From CALKAL01 sp051846895 (GTDB lineage Bacteria; Bacillota; Bacilli; Bacillales; Alkalibacillaceae): 64,000 nucleotides of DNA. Within the stretch, counting starts at the first letter, position 1; every line of letters begins with the position of its first letter. The notes beneath the pieces are model-generated. The model worked only from the letters and a program-made list of their open reading frames with translations, searched no databases and was not told where the DNA came from. Shown piece by piece: positions 34,456 through 43,627 of the stretch. A program made the position numbers and the translations under genes. The stretch is taken from assembly GCA_051846895.1 (NCBI GenBank), contig JBPYCQ010000008.1, forward strand, positions 1 through 64,000, written 5' to 3'.

Positions 34456-36882
34456 TTATCCTCTTAAAACAGCGTTATACTTTTCTTCTAAATACTTAAC
34501 AATTTTATTTCTCGCTTCTTCAATTTCTTCATCTTTAAGTGTTCTCTCATTATTTTCAAACACTAAATGGAACGCGATTGACTTTTTACCTTCTTCCATA
34601 TGCTCACCTTGATATACATCAAAGACACGAACCGTCTTTAAATATGGCTGACCTTGCTCAAATATCGCTTTTTCAAGTTGAGTCGCTGGTATGTCTCGGT
34701 CAACGACGAAAGCTAAATCTTGAGCAATCGATGGATACTTCGTAATTTGATTGTAAGTATCATTTTGCTCATATACGGTAAATACTTTTTCTAAATTAAG
34801 ATCAAAAATATATGTTTCTTGTAAGTCATATTCTTTTTCAACATTTGGATGAACTTGACCGACATAGCCAACAAGTTCATTATTTATTTTAATTAAAGCA
34901 GTTCGCCCAGGATGGAGATCGTCTAGTTGACCTTGTTCATATTCAACATCAATTTCTAAATAGTTAAACAAGCCTTCTAAAATTCCTTTCATCACATAAA
35001 AATCAACTTGTTTATTCTCGCTTTGCCATGGATGATCTAGCCATAGTCCTGTAACTGCTGCAGCTACACGTAATTGTTCGACTGGTTGTGTCGTAACTTT
35101 CTCTTGTTTATTAATGTAAATGGATCCTAATTCATATAATCCGACGTTGTTTTGATTTCTCGCAACATTATATTGAACACTTGCTAATAGCTCAGGTACA
35201 GCACTTAATCGTAAATGACTGTGCAGATCACTCATCGGCATAGATAGACGGACTGGAACCGGGTTAAGGTCTTTAACCTCTGGACTAACAAATCTTGTTG
35301 AACGATTATCTGTTGTCAAAGAATAAGTTAACGATTCATTCAGACCAGTCCCTTGTAAATATTGATGAATGTTTCGAATCAATTTTTGTCGTGATGTCAA
35401 TCCACCTTTATTCAATTCTCCTTGAGGCAATGTATAGGGAATATTGTCGTACCCGTATAGGCGCGCTATTTCCTCTTCCATATCTTCTTTAATGACAATA
35501 TCACGACGGCGTGAAGGGGCTGTCACAGTAAATAATCCATCTTCTTCCTCGTAGTCAAAGCGAAGGCGCTCAATAATATGCTTCATCTCGTCAATTGAAA
35601 TAGTTGTTCCTATTTTTTGATTGATTTCTTCATGCGTAAACGTTACAACTTTAGAGTCCCATTCTGTTGATCCCGCTTCAACCATCTCACCTAAAACTTT
35701 ACCGTTCGCTAATTCAGACAAAAGTTCAGCTGCACGAGTTGCTGCTTCTTTAACGCGTAATACGTCCACACCTTTTTCAAAACGTGAGCTTGCTTCACTA
35801 CGAAGTCCATGATCTTTGGAAGCTTTACGAACAAAGCTCGGATTAAAATATGCCGCTTCAAGTAAAATCGTTTTTGAATTAATATGAACCTCAGAGTCTT
35901 CGCCACCCATAACACCTGCAATGGCATGAGACTCTTGACCATTCGTAATAACTAAATGATCTGAAGAAAGTTTTCTTTCGACTCCATCTAACGTTTGAAT
36001 CGTCTCTCCTTCTTTTGCGAGGCGCGTTACAACCTCCTTCGATCCAAATCGGTCATAATCAAACGCGTGAAGCGGTTGGCCGTATTCTAATAAAACATAG
36101 TTAGTGATATCGACCACATTATTAATCGGACGCACACCAGCACTAATCAATCGATTTTGTAACCATTGTGGTGATGCTTTTACCTCAACATCCTTAATGA
36201 TCCAAGCACCATAGTAAGGATTCGCCTCTTCATTTTCAATTTTTACAGAAATATAATCTTCAGAAACCCCATCTGCGATATAAACAGTCGGTGTAGGTAA
36301 TTGTATGTCTTTATTAAAAATTGCTGCAACTTCATAAGCCATCCCAATATAACTCAAACAGTCCGAGCGATTCGCAGTCACATCTAATTCAATAATTTCA
36401 TCATCTAAATTTAATAATGGACAAGCTGGCTCTCCAACAGATACTTCCTCTTGGAAATAATAAATACCATCTTTATATTCTTCTTGAACATATTTATCTT
36501 CTATTCCCAACTCTTGCAGGGAACAAATCATCCCTTCAGAAGCTTCACCACGTAGCTTAGTACGCTTAATTTTAAAACCACCAGGTAGTTTTGCCCCTGG
36601 TTTAGCTACAACGACAAATTGTCCTTTAGCAACATTAGGTGCTCCACAGACAATTTGAAGTGTTTCATCTCCAACATCGACTTGGCATAAACTTAATTTA
36701 TCTGCATTTGGATGTTGGCCACACTCTTTGACATAACCGACAACAACTTGTTCATCGTTTAAAATGGCAGGAATAACTTGTTCAACTTCAACCCCACTTT
36801 TTGTAATCGCTTCAGCTAACTCTTCTGTCGAAATGCCATCTAAATCAATATATTGCTTTAACCAATTTACAGAAATATTCAT
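34456..36882 (-). CDS. pheT: Phenylalanyl-tRNA synthetase beta subunit
   Basis: An 808-residue beta subunit of the alpha2-beta2 enzyme. It has an N-terminal OB-fold tRNA-binding domain (VVGYVKECGQHPNADKLSLCQVDVG), a B3/B4 editing region with EASSRFEKGVD, a B5 domain and a C-terminal anticodon-binding FDX-ACB domain (KYPSIAQDLAFVVD). It starts 12 bases after pheS and is controlled by the same T-box. Confidence 0.97.
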   Translation of the reverse strand: MNISVNWLKQYIDLDGISTEELAEAITKSGVEVEQVIPAILNDEQVVVGYVKECGQHPNADKLSLCQVDVGDETLQIVCGAPNVAKGQFVVVAKPGAKLPGGFKIKRTKLRGEASEGMICSLQELGIEDKYVQEEYKDGIYYFQEEVSVGEPACPLLNLDDEIIELDVTANRSDCLSYIGMAYEVAAIFNKDIQLPTPTVYIADGVSEDYISVKIENEEANPYYGAWIIKDVEVKASPQWLQNRLISAGVRPINNVVDITNYVLLEYGQPLHAFDYDRFGSKEVVTRLAKEGETIQTLDGVERKLSSDHLVITNGQESHAIAGVMGGEDSEVHINSKTILLEAAYFNPSFVRKASKDHGLRSEASSRFEKGVDVLRVKEAATRAAELLSELANGKVLGEMVEAGSTEWDSKVVTFTHEEINQKIGTTISIDEMKHIIERLRFDYEEEDGLFTVTAPSRRRDIVIKEDMEEEIARLYGYDNIPYTLPQGELNKGGLTSRQKLIRNIHQYLQGTGLNESLTYSLTTDNRSTRFVSPEVKDLNPVPVRLSMPMSDLHSHLRLSAVPELLASVQYNVARNQNNVGLYELGSIYINKQEKVTTQPVEQLRVAAAVTGLWLDHPWQSENKQVDFYVMKGILEGLFNYLEIDVEYEQGQLDDLHPGRTALIKINNELVGYVGQVHPNVEKEYDLQETYIFDLNLEKVFTVYEQNDTYNQITKYPSIAQDLAFVVDRDIPATQLEKAIFEQGQPYLKTVRVFDVYQGEHMEEGKKSIAFHLVFENNERTLKDEEIEEARNKIVKYLEEKYNAVLRG

Positions 36883-36894
36883 ATTTTCTCCTCC

Positions 36895-37929
36895 TTACAC
36901 TCGATGGAACTGTTTCAAGAAGCGAACGTCATTCGTATAAAAATGACGAATATCTTCAATTCCATATTTCAACATTGCAATTCGCTCTGGTCCCATTCCG
37001 AAAGCAAACCCAGTATATTTATTAGGGTCAAAACCTGCCATCTCAAGAACATTCGGATGTACCATGCCGGCACCCAAAATCTCAATCCAACCAGTTTTTT
37101 TACATACTGAACAGCCTTCACCACTACAAACTTTACATGAGATATCCATCTCTACAGATGGCTCAGTAAACGGGAAAAAGCTTGGTCGTAGTCTTATTTC
37201 TCGATCTTCCCCAAATAAATGTTTTGCTAATACGTTTAATGTTCCTTTTAAATCACTCATCCGCACATGTTCATCAACGTATAATCCTTCAATTTGTGTA
37301 AATTGATGAGAGTGTGTCGCATCATCGTTATCACGTCGATAAACTTTTCCAGGACAAATGATTTTGACTGGCCCTCTTCCTTCGTGTTTATTCATCGTCC
37401 GTGCTTGAACAGGGGATGTATGTGTACGCATTAATAATTCTTCGGTAATGTAAAAGGAATCTTGCATATCACGTGCTGGATGCCCTTTTGGTAAATTCAA
37501 TGCTTCGAAGTTATAATAATCTGTTTCAACCTCTGGCCCTTCAGCAACGGTATACCCCATACTAATAAATAAATCTTCAATCTCACGAATGACTTCCATT
37601 AATAAATGTGGACCACCAGCTTGAACTGGGCGACCAGGAAGGGTGACATCAATGGACTCCTTTTCAAGTTGCTTTTCAAGTGCTAATTTCTCAAGCACTT
37701 CACTTTTTTCATCTAAAGCAGTTGTAATCACATCGCGCACTTCGTTAGCTAACTGCCCAATGACAGGACGCTCTTCGGGAGATAATTTCCCCATCCCTTT
37801 TAAAACTTCAGTTATTTGTCCTTTTTTACCTAAATATTGAACTCTTAAATCTTGTAACGCTTTTTGTTCATTAACTTCTTTAATCTTCGCAATCGCATCG
37901 TTTTTGATCGTCTGTAAACGTTCTTTCAT
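36895..37929 (-). CDS. pheS: Phenylalanyl-tRNA synthetase alpha subunit
   Basis: A 344-residue catalytic alpha subunit. The N-terminal coiled-coil binds tRNA. Class II motifs include ETDYYNFEALNLPKGHPARDMQDSFY (motif 2 region), HSHQFTQIEGLYVD and the motif 3 region GFAFGMGPERIAMLKYGIEDIRHFY. A CxxC pair (CKVCSGEGCSVC) sits before motif 3. GGAGGATCC lies upstream. A Phe-specific T-box precedes it. Confidence 0.97.
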   Translation of the reverse strand: MKERLQTIKNDAIAKIKEVNEQKALQDLRVQYLGKKGQITEVLKGMGKLSPEERPVIGQLANEVRDVITTALDEKSEVLEKLALEKQLEKESIDVTLPGRPVQAGGPHLLMEVIREIEDLFISMGYTVAEGPEVETDYYNFEALNLPKGHPARDMQDSFYITEELLMRTHTSPVQARTMNKHEGRGPVKIICPGKVYRRDNDDATHSHQFTQIEGLYVDEHVRMSDLKGTLNVLAKHLFGEDREIRLRPSFFPFTEPSVEMDISCKVCSGEGCSVCKKTGWIEILGAGMVHPNVLEMAGFDPNKYTGFAFGMGPERIAMLKYGIEDIRHFYTNDVRFLKQFHRV

Positions 37930-37965
37930 ATTTTTGGATCCTCCTTTTTAAAAACAAATAAAAAA

Positions 37966-38234
37966 ACTCCCCCCTCAAAAAAGGGACGAGCTATTATTCC
38001 GTGTTACCACCCTTGTTGATATGTTAAGTTAAAAAACATACCCACTTCATTACGATAACGGATTATATCCGGGACACTTTTACTGTCTAAGCAGGTCTAA
38101 GCGCCAGCTCCTGAGTGAAATTCAGTTCTCCATTCGATTGAGATATTTCCAGTCCTTGATATCTCATCCCTGTCATCGATGAATAGGAAAACTTACTTAG
38201 CTCATTCACAGCTTTTCATCATTAAAATTGTTCT
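37966..38234 (-). promoter_or_regulatory. T-box leader of pheST, specifier UUC (Phe)
   Basis: The minus strand carries the T-box core GGGTGGTAACACGG, whose TGGT can pair with the ACCA end of tRNA-Phe, followed by the terminator TCGTCCCTTTTTTGAGGG plus a T-run at 37966-37996. In the upstream stem, GAATTTCACT presents a TTC Phe specifier. Uncharged tRNA-Phe would stabilise the antiterminator and turn on pheST. Confidence 0.93.
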
Positions 38235-38240
38235 GAATGT

Positions 38241-38269
38241 ATTATAGAAAATTATTATGATTTTATCAA
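38241..38269 (-). promoter_or_regulatory. Sigma-A promoter of the pheST leader
   Basis: On the minus strand, TTGATA, 17 bases, TATAAT. The -35 overlaps the stop codon of the upstream methyltransferase gene. Confidence 0.85.
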
Positions 38270-39012
38270 GTGACATGGTGAAAATGATACAATGCAATAC
38301 TTGTTGCAACACCAACATTCAACGACTCACTTTGATCGGCTATTGGGATATATACCGTTTCATCAGCCATATTTAATATTTCCGAGGAAATGCCTTGTCC
38401 TTCATTACCGACAATGATGGCAAAGGATTTCACATCTTTAATTTCGTTGAGAGGAACAGCATTTTTATCTAATGCTGTCGCATATGTCGTTATGTCTTTT
38501 TCACGACAATAGTCCACCCATTTCGCTACCTCATCACGGAAAATGGGTAAATGAAATAATGCTCCTTGCGTTGACCGGATCACTTTATCATTAAATAAAT
38601 CCGCAGAGCCCTTTCCTAATACAATGGCATCTACATTAAAAGCTAATGCACTCCGTATGATCGTTCCTACATTACCAGGATCTTGAACAGCATCAAGCAA
38701 AAGAAGTCGTTTAGGATCAGACTGGTCCCACTTTTTTTGGTGAACAACAGCGATGATTCCTTGTGGTGTTTCCGTTTGTGTTAACTCATTAAAAACGTCT
38801 GTTGAGACATAAATATGGTTAATATGTTGATACTCAAACGGAAGCTCAATATTTTGTTCCAATATAATTATGTCAACTTCCCAATTGCTTTGAATAGCCT
38901 CTTCAACTAAATGCCATCCTTCGACTAAAAACTGGTGCTCTTGTTCACGATATTTTTTCTTATGTAGTTTTTTCCAAGCTTTTACTTGTTGGTTTTGTCT
39001 TGATTCAATCAT
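38266..39012 (-). CDS. ysgA: SpoU/TrmH-family RNA 2'-O-methyltransferase
   Basis: A 248-residue SPOUT methyltransferase. The N-terminal substrate-binding part starts IESRQNQQVKAWKKLHKKKYR. The knotted catalytic domain has motif 1 LLDAVQDPGNVGTIIRSALAF, motif 2 IVGNEGQGIS and motif 3 VYIPIADQSESLNVGVATSIALY. It binds S-adenosylmethionine and methylates rRNA or tRNA ribose; the target is unknown. It corresponds to ysgA next to pheS in B. subtilis. Confidence 0.92.
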   Translation of the reverse strand: MIESRQNQQVKAWKKLHKKKYREQEHQFLVEGWHLVEEAIQSNWEVDIIILEQNIELPFEYQHINHIYVSTDVFNELTQTETPQGIIAVVHQKKWDQSDPKRLLLLDAVQDPGNVGTIIRSALAFNVDAIVLGKGSADLFNDKVIRSTQGALFHLPIFRDEVAKWVDYCREKDITTYATALDKNAVPLNEIKDVKSFAIIVGNEGQGISSEILNMADETVYIPIADQSESLNVGVATSIALYHFHHVT

Positions 39013-39109
39013 AGAACGTCTCCTATATATCTTTTTTATTCATCATACATAGTTTAACTCCATTCGGTCAAACTACTAGTAAATTCCTGAAATTAATGAG
39101 GTGAATGTG

Positions 39110-39322
39110 ATGGATTTAAATCTAAGACAAGCGATTAAAAATAATATTGCTGGCCAAAACGACAAAGAACTTGAAGCTGTCATCGTTGACGCTATCCAAC
39201 GTGGCGAAGAAAAAATGCTACCAGGTCTTGGTGTATTATTTGAAATGATTTGGCAAAATGCTGATGACGATGAAAAAAATATGATGCTTCAAATGTTGGA
39301 AGAGGAAGCTCAAAAACTATAA
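39110..39322 (+). CDS. sspI: Small acid-soluble spore protein I
   Basis: A 70-residue SspI, a minor spore-core protein (LNLRQAIKNNIAGQNDKELEAVIVDAIQRGEEKMLPGLGVLFEMIW). GAGGTG is well placed for the ATG at 39110; the frame opens at a GTG three codons earlier. Sigma-G control is expected from the family but I see no clear promoter. It is divergent from ysgA, as in B. subtilis. Confidence 0.95.
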   Translation: MDLNLRQAIKNNIAGQNDKELEAVIVDAIQRGEEKMLPGLGVLFEMIWQNADDDEKNMMLQMLEEEAQKL

Positions 39323-39356
39323 AAACAATAAAATAATGATTGAACAATTTTGACCT

Positions 39357-39396
39357 AAAAAAGCTTTCGCAAAGTAAAGTGTGCGAAAGCTTTTTT
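39357..39396. terminator. Bidirectional terminator between sspI and ysdC
   Basis: AAAAAAGCTTTCGC and GCGAAAGCTTTTTT form a perfect 14-bp stem around a 12-base loop, with T-runs in both directions. It serves convergent sspI and the M42 peptidase gene. Confidence 0.9.
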
Positions 39397-39403
39397 AACT
39401 TTA

Positions 39404-40489
39404 TTATTCAAACGTAATTTGATCTACTGTGTCACGATCTAATTTTTTAATAACTTCAACTAATAATTTAACTGCATTTTCAAAATCATCACGGTGAAGC
39501 ATTGCTGCATGTGAGTGAATGTAGCGTGTTGGAACAGTGATCGCAAGTGATGGCACACCGTTGTGAGTTAAATGGATGGACCCTGCGTCTGTACCACCGC
39601 CAGCCATTGATTCATATTGGAATGGAATATTATTTTCTTCAGCTGTATCTACTACGAAATCACGTAATCCTTTATGTGAAACCATTGATGCATCAAAAAC
39701 CATAATTTGTGGGCCTTCACCCATTTTACTAGCTGCTTCTTTATCAGTAACTCCAGGCATGTCACCTGCAATACCTACATCGACAGCAAAACCAATATCA
39801 GGATTAATTAAGTGTGCTGCTGTTTTTGCACCTCTTAAACCAATTTCTTCTTGTACAGCACCTACACCGTAAACGACATTCGGATGGTTTTCACCTTGAA
39901 GACGTTTTAATACTTCAATTGCAATGGCACAACCAATACGGTTATCCCAAGCTTTAGCTAGAAGTAATTTTTCGTTTTTCATTACAGTGAATTCAAAGTA
40001 TGGAACGACTGAATCTCCAGGACGGACACCAAATTTTTCAGCTTCCTCTTTACTTGAAGCACCAATATCAATAAACATATCTTTAATCTCTACTGGCTTT
40101 TTACGAGCTTCAGCGGATAAAATATGTGGTGGTTTAGAACCAATGACTCCTGTGAGATCACCTTTTTTAGTCATGATTGTCACACGTTGCGCAAGCATCA
40201 CTTGGTTCCACCAACCTCCAACTGGCTGGAAGAATAGAAATCCATTGTCATCAATACGAGTTACCATAAATCCAACTTCATCTAGGTGACCCGCTACCAT
40301 TATTTTAGGTCCATTTGCATCACCAGATTTTTTAGCAATTAAGCTTCCAAGACCGTCAGTTGTTACTTCATCTGCATACTTTTCAATATGCTTTTTCATT
40401 ACTTCTCTCGGTTCTTTTTCATTACCAGGAATCCCTTTGGCGTCAGTTAATTCTTTTAACATCGTTAATGTTTCATCAAAATTTGCCAT
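39404..40489 (-). CDS. ysdC: M42-family metallo-aminopeptidase
   Basis: A 361-residue M42 (glutamyl aminopeptidase/endoglucanase-like) protein. Metal and catalytic residues are in VAGHLDEVGFMV (His), KAWDNRIGCAIAIEVL (bridging Asp), AVQEEIGLRGA (catalytic Glu-Glu), DVGIAGD (Asp) and a C-terminal HSHAAMLHRDD (His). Members form large dodecameric cages that trim short peptides. It matches ysdC by order. Confidence 0.93.
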   Translation of the reverse strand: MANFDETLTMLKELTDAKGIPGNEKEPREVMKKHIEKYADEVTTDGLGSLIAKKSGDANGPKIMVAGHLDEVGFMVTRIDDNGFLFFQPVGGWWNQVMLAQRVTIMTKKGDLTGVIGSKPPHILSAEARKKPVEIKDMFIDIGASSKEEAEKFGVRPGDSVVPYFEFTVMKNEKLLLAKAWDNRIGCAIAIEVLKRLQGENHPNVVYGVGAVQEEIGLRGAKTAAHLINPDIGFAVDVGIAGDMPGVTDKEAASKMGEGPQIMVFDASMVSHKGLRDFVVDTAEENNIPFQYESMAGGGTDAGSIHLTHNGVPSLAITVPTRYIHSHAAMLHRDDFENAVKLLVEVIKKLDRDTVDQITFE

Positions 40490-40565
40490 AAATGATCCTC
40501 CTACTTTTTTTAATTAATTCATCGACTATTTCATTATAATCGTTTTTAATAAAATTCACAAAAAT

Positions 40566-41051
40566 CTAATAACCTGATTGCTGACGTTCATGGTTTACTT
40601 TATTTTTGTCCATATAGGCTTTAAATATATCTTCCTCTGTAAAGTTTAATTTTTTGCCTAAGCTTAAATATGTATTCATTAAAAGGTCATACTGCTCCTC
40701 AGTTGGTTTTTGTTTAAAGTGATTGATTAATTGATAGACTGCATGAAATCCATCTGTTAACGTCGAAAAATACTCAAACTTGTCCAACTTTGACTTATAA
40801 CGATAATCAAAATCTAAACCTAGCGAGAGCAAAAAGTGAATGCCATCAACAAATTCCTCAAGTATAACTTCTCGTCCATTCGGCCCTTTCTTACTCCAGT
40901 ATTTAAAACATCTTGTTTCATTAGCAAGTTCACTTACTTCGACCATTAAAGCTAAAATTTTATCATCTAGAACTTCGTCTCTTGATTGTGGTATTCCGTT
41001 TAAAATTTTTTCATCTAATTCATTTTGTAGTTCATATAATGTTTTCCACAT
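40566..41051 (-). CDS. dUTP diphosphatase, all-alpha type
   Basis: A 161-residue protein of the dimeric, MazG-like dUTPase group. Metal-binding residues appear as ALMVEVSELANETRCFKYW (ExxE, about 36-46) and EEFVDGIHFLLSLG (ExxD, about 66-70). It would remove dUTP, giving dUMP and pyrophosphate. In B. subtilis the unrelated ysdB sits in this area. I infer function from motif pattern and size. Confidence 0.85.
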   Translation of the reverse strand: MWKTLYELQNELDEKILNGIPQSRDEVLDDKILALMVEVSELANETRCFKYWSKKGPNGREVILEEFVDGIHFLLSLGLDFDYRYKSKLDKFEYFSTLTDGFHAVYQLINHFKQKPTEEQYDLLMNTYLSLGKKLNFTEEDIFKAYMDKNKVNHERQQSGY

Positions 41052-41107
41052 AAAAAAAGAACCTCCCTTTTTTTCATTAGTATAACACGGTTTACCGTAG
41101 TATCTAA

Positions 41108-41692
41108 CTACTTTTGGAGGTCAGGTTGGAAAAAGTCTTCCCATTTCATAACGATTTCTTTAGTTCTTAATAGGTAGAATAGGACAAGAATGGTTCCAAG
41201 AACTATCAATACGTGTTGAAAATGTAATTTTTGAAACCACTGCCCAAATGATGTATATAAAACAGCCAACGGAACATTTGTAATAATAGATAGTCTAGCG
41301 TATTCTTTAAAGCTTCTTGTCATTTCTATTAAACATAGTGAAACTAAATGAAAATGGATAAATGGAGTGACTCTTAATAAAACGACTTGCGGAACAGATA
41401 GTCGGCTATGTTTTCCAAACATTTTTTCACGTAATCGACTGAAACGTTTGAATAAACTAGGTATATGTCTTATAAAAAAGTAAAAAATAATACTAGATAA
41501 AGAAACTCCAATTAATGAATATAATGCACCATAAGTAATTCCAAATATAAGTCCACCTGTAATACAAATAAAAGCAACCGGTATAAATAAGAAGGGTCTA
41601 ATAATGTGAAAAAATATAAAAAGCATAGGTGCCACATACGCTGTTGAATCTAATGACTCATGAGCCCATGCCATTATATTTTCCATAAGCAA
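41108..41692 (-). CDS. TVP38/TMEM64-family membrane protein
   Basis: A 194-residue protein with about five membrane segments and the VTT/SNARE-associated domain: FLFIPVAFICITGGLIFGITYGALYSLIGVSLSSIIFYFFIRH, then RLSVPQVVLLRVTPFIHFHLVSL. Such DedA-like proteins are lipid scramblases or undecaprenyl-phosphate-type transporters, but this substrate is unknown. It resembles ytxB, which lies in the same chromosomal neighbourhood of B. subtilis. Confidence 0.82.
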   Translation of the reverse strand: MLMENIMAWAHESLDSTAYVAPMLFIFFHIIRPFLFIPVAFICITGGLIFGITYGALYSLIGVSLSSIIFYFFIRHIPSLFKRFSRLREKMFGKHSRLSVPQVVLLRVTPFIHFHLVSLCLIEMTRSFKEYARLSIITNVPLAVLYTSFGQWFQKLHFQHVLIVLGTILVLFYLLRTKEIVMKWEDFFQPDLQK

Positions 41693-41741
41693 CTCCTCTC
41701 CAATCTGTATTCACTATAACTATATGACAATAGACGAGCCT

Positions 41742-41990
41742 TTATGACAAGTAAATGATTATTCCTGTCCAAATGATTGTTAATAGTGGTAGACCATATT
41801 TAAATGTGTAATGTTTTGTCTTATGACGAAAGATTAACATTCCAATCCACATGCCTGCCGCCCCACTAGCTAGAGCAACAGTCCATAACGCTCTCTCACT
41901 AATACGCCATTTGCGTTTAATAGCATAGTATTTATCCAACCCCATTAATATGAAACCGAAAACATTTAGTAATACAAATATAATTAACAT
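41742..41990 (-). CDS. ysdA: DUF1294 small membrane protein, YsdA-like
   Basis: An 82-residue protein with about three hydrophobic segments and the DUF1294 pattern MGLDKYYAIKRKWRISERALWTVALASGAAGMWIGMLIFRHKTKHYTFKYGLPLL. Function unknown. It lies downstream of rplT, as ysdA does in B. subtilis, but here a 336-bp tandem repeat array separates the two. Confidence 0.85.
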   Translation of the reverse strand: MLIIFVLLNVFGFILMGLDKYYAIKRKWRISERALWTVALASGAAGMWIGMLIFRHKTKHYTFKYGLPLLTIIWTGIIIYLS

Positions 41991-42048
41991 GTTACAATCT
42001 CCTAATCATTTTGGGTGCTGATTGATCTTACTTTCATTTAACAACAAA

Positions 42049-42384
42049 TTTCGAGTAATTACATGCTAGGTTTGAGCAATTACAACCTATGTTTAAGCAA
42101 TCACGACCTAGGTTTAAGCAATCACACATCATGTTTAAGCAATCACGACCTATGTTTGAGCAATCACGACCCAGGTTTAAGCAATCACACATCATGTTTA
42201 AGCAATCACGACCCAGGTTTGAGCAATCACGACCTATGTTTAAGCAATCACGACCCAGGTTTGAGCAATCACACATCATGTTTAAGCAATCACGACCCAG
42301 GTTTGAGCAATCACGACCTATGTTTAAGCAATCACGACCCAGGTTTGAGCAATCACACCTCAAGTTTAAGCACTTAGAGCCAAA
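42049..42384. repeat. 21-bp tandem repeat array, 14 good units plus degenerate ends
   Basis: Units of exactly 21 bases run from 42070 to 42363 with core GTTTRAGCAATYAC and a 7-base variable tail (GACCTAT, GACCCAG or ACATCAT); a degenerate unit flanks each side. Units 7-10 (42196-42279) and 11-14 (42280-42363) repeat as an 84-bp block with alternating GTTTAAG/GTTTGAG, a recent block duplication. All frames are open because 21 is divisible by 3; no ribosome-binding site supports translation. It occupies most of the 442-base gap between ysdA and the rplT terminator. Confidence 0.97.
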
Positions 42385-42390
42385 AATTAT

Positions 42391-42425
42391 AAAACCCCAG
42401 CTAGCACAACGGCTACTGGGGTTTT
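42391..42425 (-). terminator. Terminator of infC-rpmI-rplT
   Basis: AAAACCCCAGTAGC pairs with GCTAGCTGGGGTTTT and is followed by ATAATTTTT, 7 bases past the rplT stop. Confidence 0.9.
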
Positions 42426-42432
42426 ATTAATA

Positions 42433-42789
42433 TTATTTAAGAGCTGCTTTAGCTTGGTTAACTAACTCAGTAAATGCATTTGCATCGTTTACTGCTAAAT
42501 CAGCTAACATTTTACGGTTAATTTCAATACCAGCAAGTTTAAGTCCGTGCATTAAACGGCTATATGAAATGTCATTTAAACGTGCTGCTGCGTTAATACG
42601 TGCAATCCATAATTTACGGAAATCACGTTTTCTTTGACGACGGTCACGGTATGCGTATTGACCTGATTTCATAACTTGTTGTTTTGCTGTTTTAAATAAC
42701 GTTCTTTTCGAACCGTAATATCCTTTTGCAAGTTTTAATACACGTTTACGTCTTTTACGTGTAACTGTTCCACCTTTAACACGTGGCAT
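42433..42789 (-). CDS. rplT: Ribosomal protein L20
   Basis: A 118-residue bL20 with the usual basic N-terminus (PRVKGGTVTRKRRKRVLKLAKGYYGSKRTLFKTAKQQVMKSGQYAYRDRRQRKRDFRKLWI). It is needed for early 50S assembly. L20 also represses this operon by binding its leader in B. subtilis. Last gene of infC-rpmI-rplT. Confidence 0.99.
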   Translation of the reverse strand: MPRVKGGTVTRKRRKRVLKLAKGYYGSKRTLFKTAKQQVMKSGQYAYRDRRQRKRDFRKLWIARINAAARLNDISYSRLMHGLKLAGIEINRKMLADLAVNDANAFTELVNQAKAALK

Positions 42790-42823
42790 GATAATCCCTC
42801 CTATTTAACTTCAAGCATATCTA

Positions 42824-43021
42824 TTATTCGTATGGTAGTAATTTTTTTAGACGGCCTTCGTCACCTTTAGAAATCATAGTACTTTTTCTTAATTTACGTT
42901 TTTGTTTCTGTGTTTTGTTTCCAAACATATGACTTGTAAACGCATGAGAACGTTTGAATTTTCCTGTACCAGTCTTTTTAAAACGCTTCTGTGATCCTTT
43001 GTGCGTCTTCATTTTAGGCAT
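42824..43021 (-). CDS. rpmI: Ribosomal protein L35
   Basis: A 65-residue bL35, very basic (MPKMKTHKGSQKRFKKTGTGKFKR, KTQKQKRKLRKSTMISKGDEGRLKKLLPY). It lies between infC and rplT, in the standard order. Confidence 0.99.
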   Translation of the reverse strand: MPKMKTHKGSQKRFKKTGTGKFKRSHAFTSHMFGNKTQKQKRKLRKSTMISKGDEGRLKKLLPYE

Positions 43022-43054
43022 AATAATGTCCTCCTTTAAAAGTTCAACATAAGC

Positions 43055-43573
43055 TTATTGTTTTTCGCTTTTCGGTACGAGCATCATAAACATATTGCGG
43101 CCTTCCATTTTAGGCTTTGTTTCAACACTCGCAACTTCATTGCATTCTGTCGCAAAACGTTCTAATACTTGTTGCCCTAACTCTTTATGCGTAATCGCAC
43201 GACCTCTGAAACGAACACTAACTTTTACTTTATCGCCTTTATTTAAGAATTTATGAGCATTACGTAACTTTGTATTAAAGTCATGCGTTTCAATCGTTGG
43301 TGTTAAACGGACTTCTTTAATATTAATAACTTTTTGCTTTTTACGCTGCTCTTTTTCTTTCTTTTGTTGTTCGAAGCGATATTTACCGTAGTCCATAATG
43401 CGAGCTACAGGCGGTTTAGCGTTCGGTGCAACTAAGACTAAATCTAAATTTGCGCGTTCTGCAATTTCAAGGGCTTCTTGACGAGATTTAATCCCTAATT
43501 GATCCCCATTTACGTCAATAAGGCGCAATTCTTTTGCACGAATACCCTCATTAACATTGATATCTTTGCTAAT
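43055..43573 (-). CDS. infC: Translation initiation factor IF-3, ATT start
   Basis: A 172-residue IF-3. The protein begins ISKDINVNEGIRAKELRLIDVNGDQLG at an ATT codon (43571-43573) with GGAGGTG 7 bases upstream. A frame extension to 43648 crosses the leader and is not homologous, so I reject it. N-domain, linker (EQQKKEKEQRKKQKVINIKEVRLTPTIETHDF) and C-domain are complete. IF-3 discriminates against non-canonical starts, so an AUU start permits self-limitation. First gene of the L20-regulated operon. Confidence 0.96.
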   Translation of the reverse strand: MSKDINVNEGIRAKELRLIDVNGDQLGIKSRQEALEIAERANLDLVLVAPNAKPPVARIMDYGKYRFEQQKKEKEQRKKQKVINIKEVRLTPTIETHDFNTKLRNAHKFLNKGDKVKVSVRFRGRAITHKELGQQVLERFATECNEVASVETKPKMEGRNMFMMLVPKSEKQ

Positions 43574-43627
43574 AGTGAGACACCTCCATAAATTTCTTAC
43601 AAATAAGGCATTCTCGACAAGTTGCAA

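Noticed and set aside
42049..42384. CRISPR array
   Set aside because: The unit is 21 bases with no unique spacers of about 30 bases, and no cas genes are nearby.
42034..42430. Open frames on both strands across the 21-bp array (heptad CSNLGRD-type or SNHD-type proteins)
   Set aside because: A 21-base period without stops keeps frames open automatically. The minus frame starts at TTG with no ribosome-binding site.
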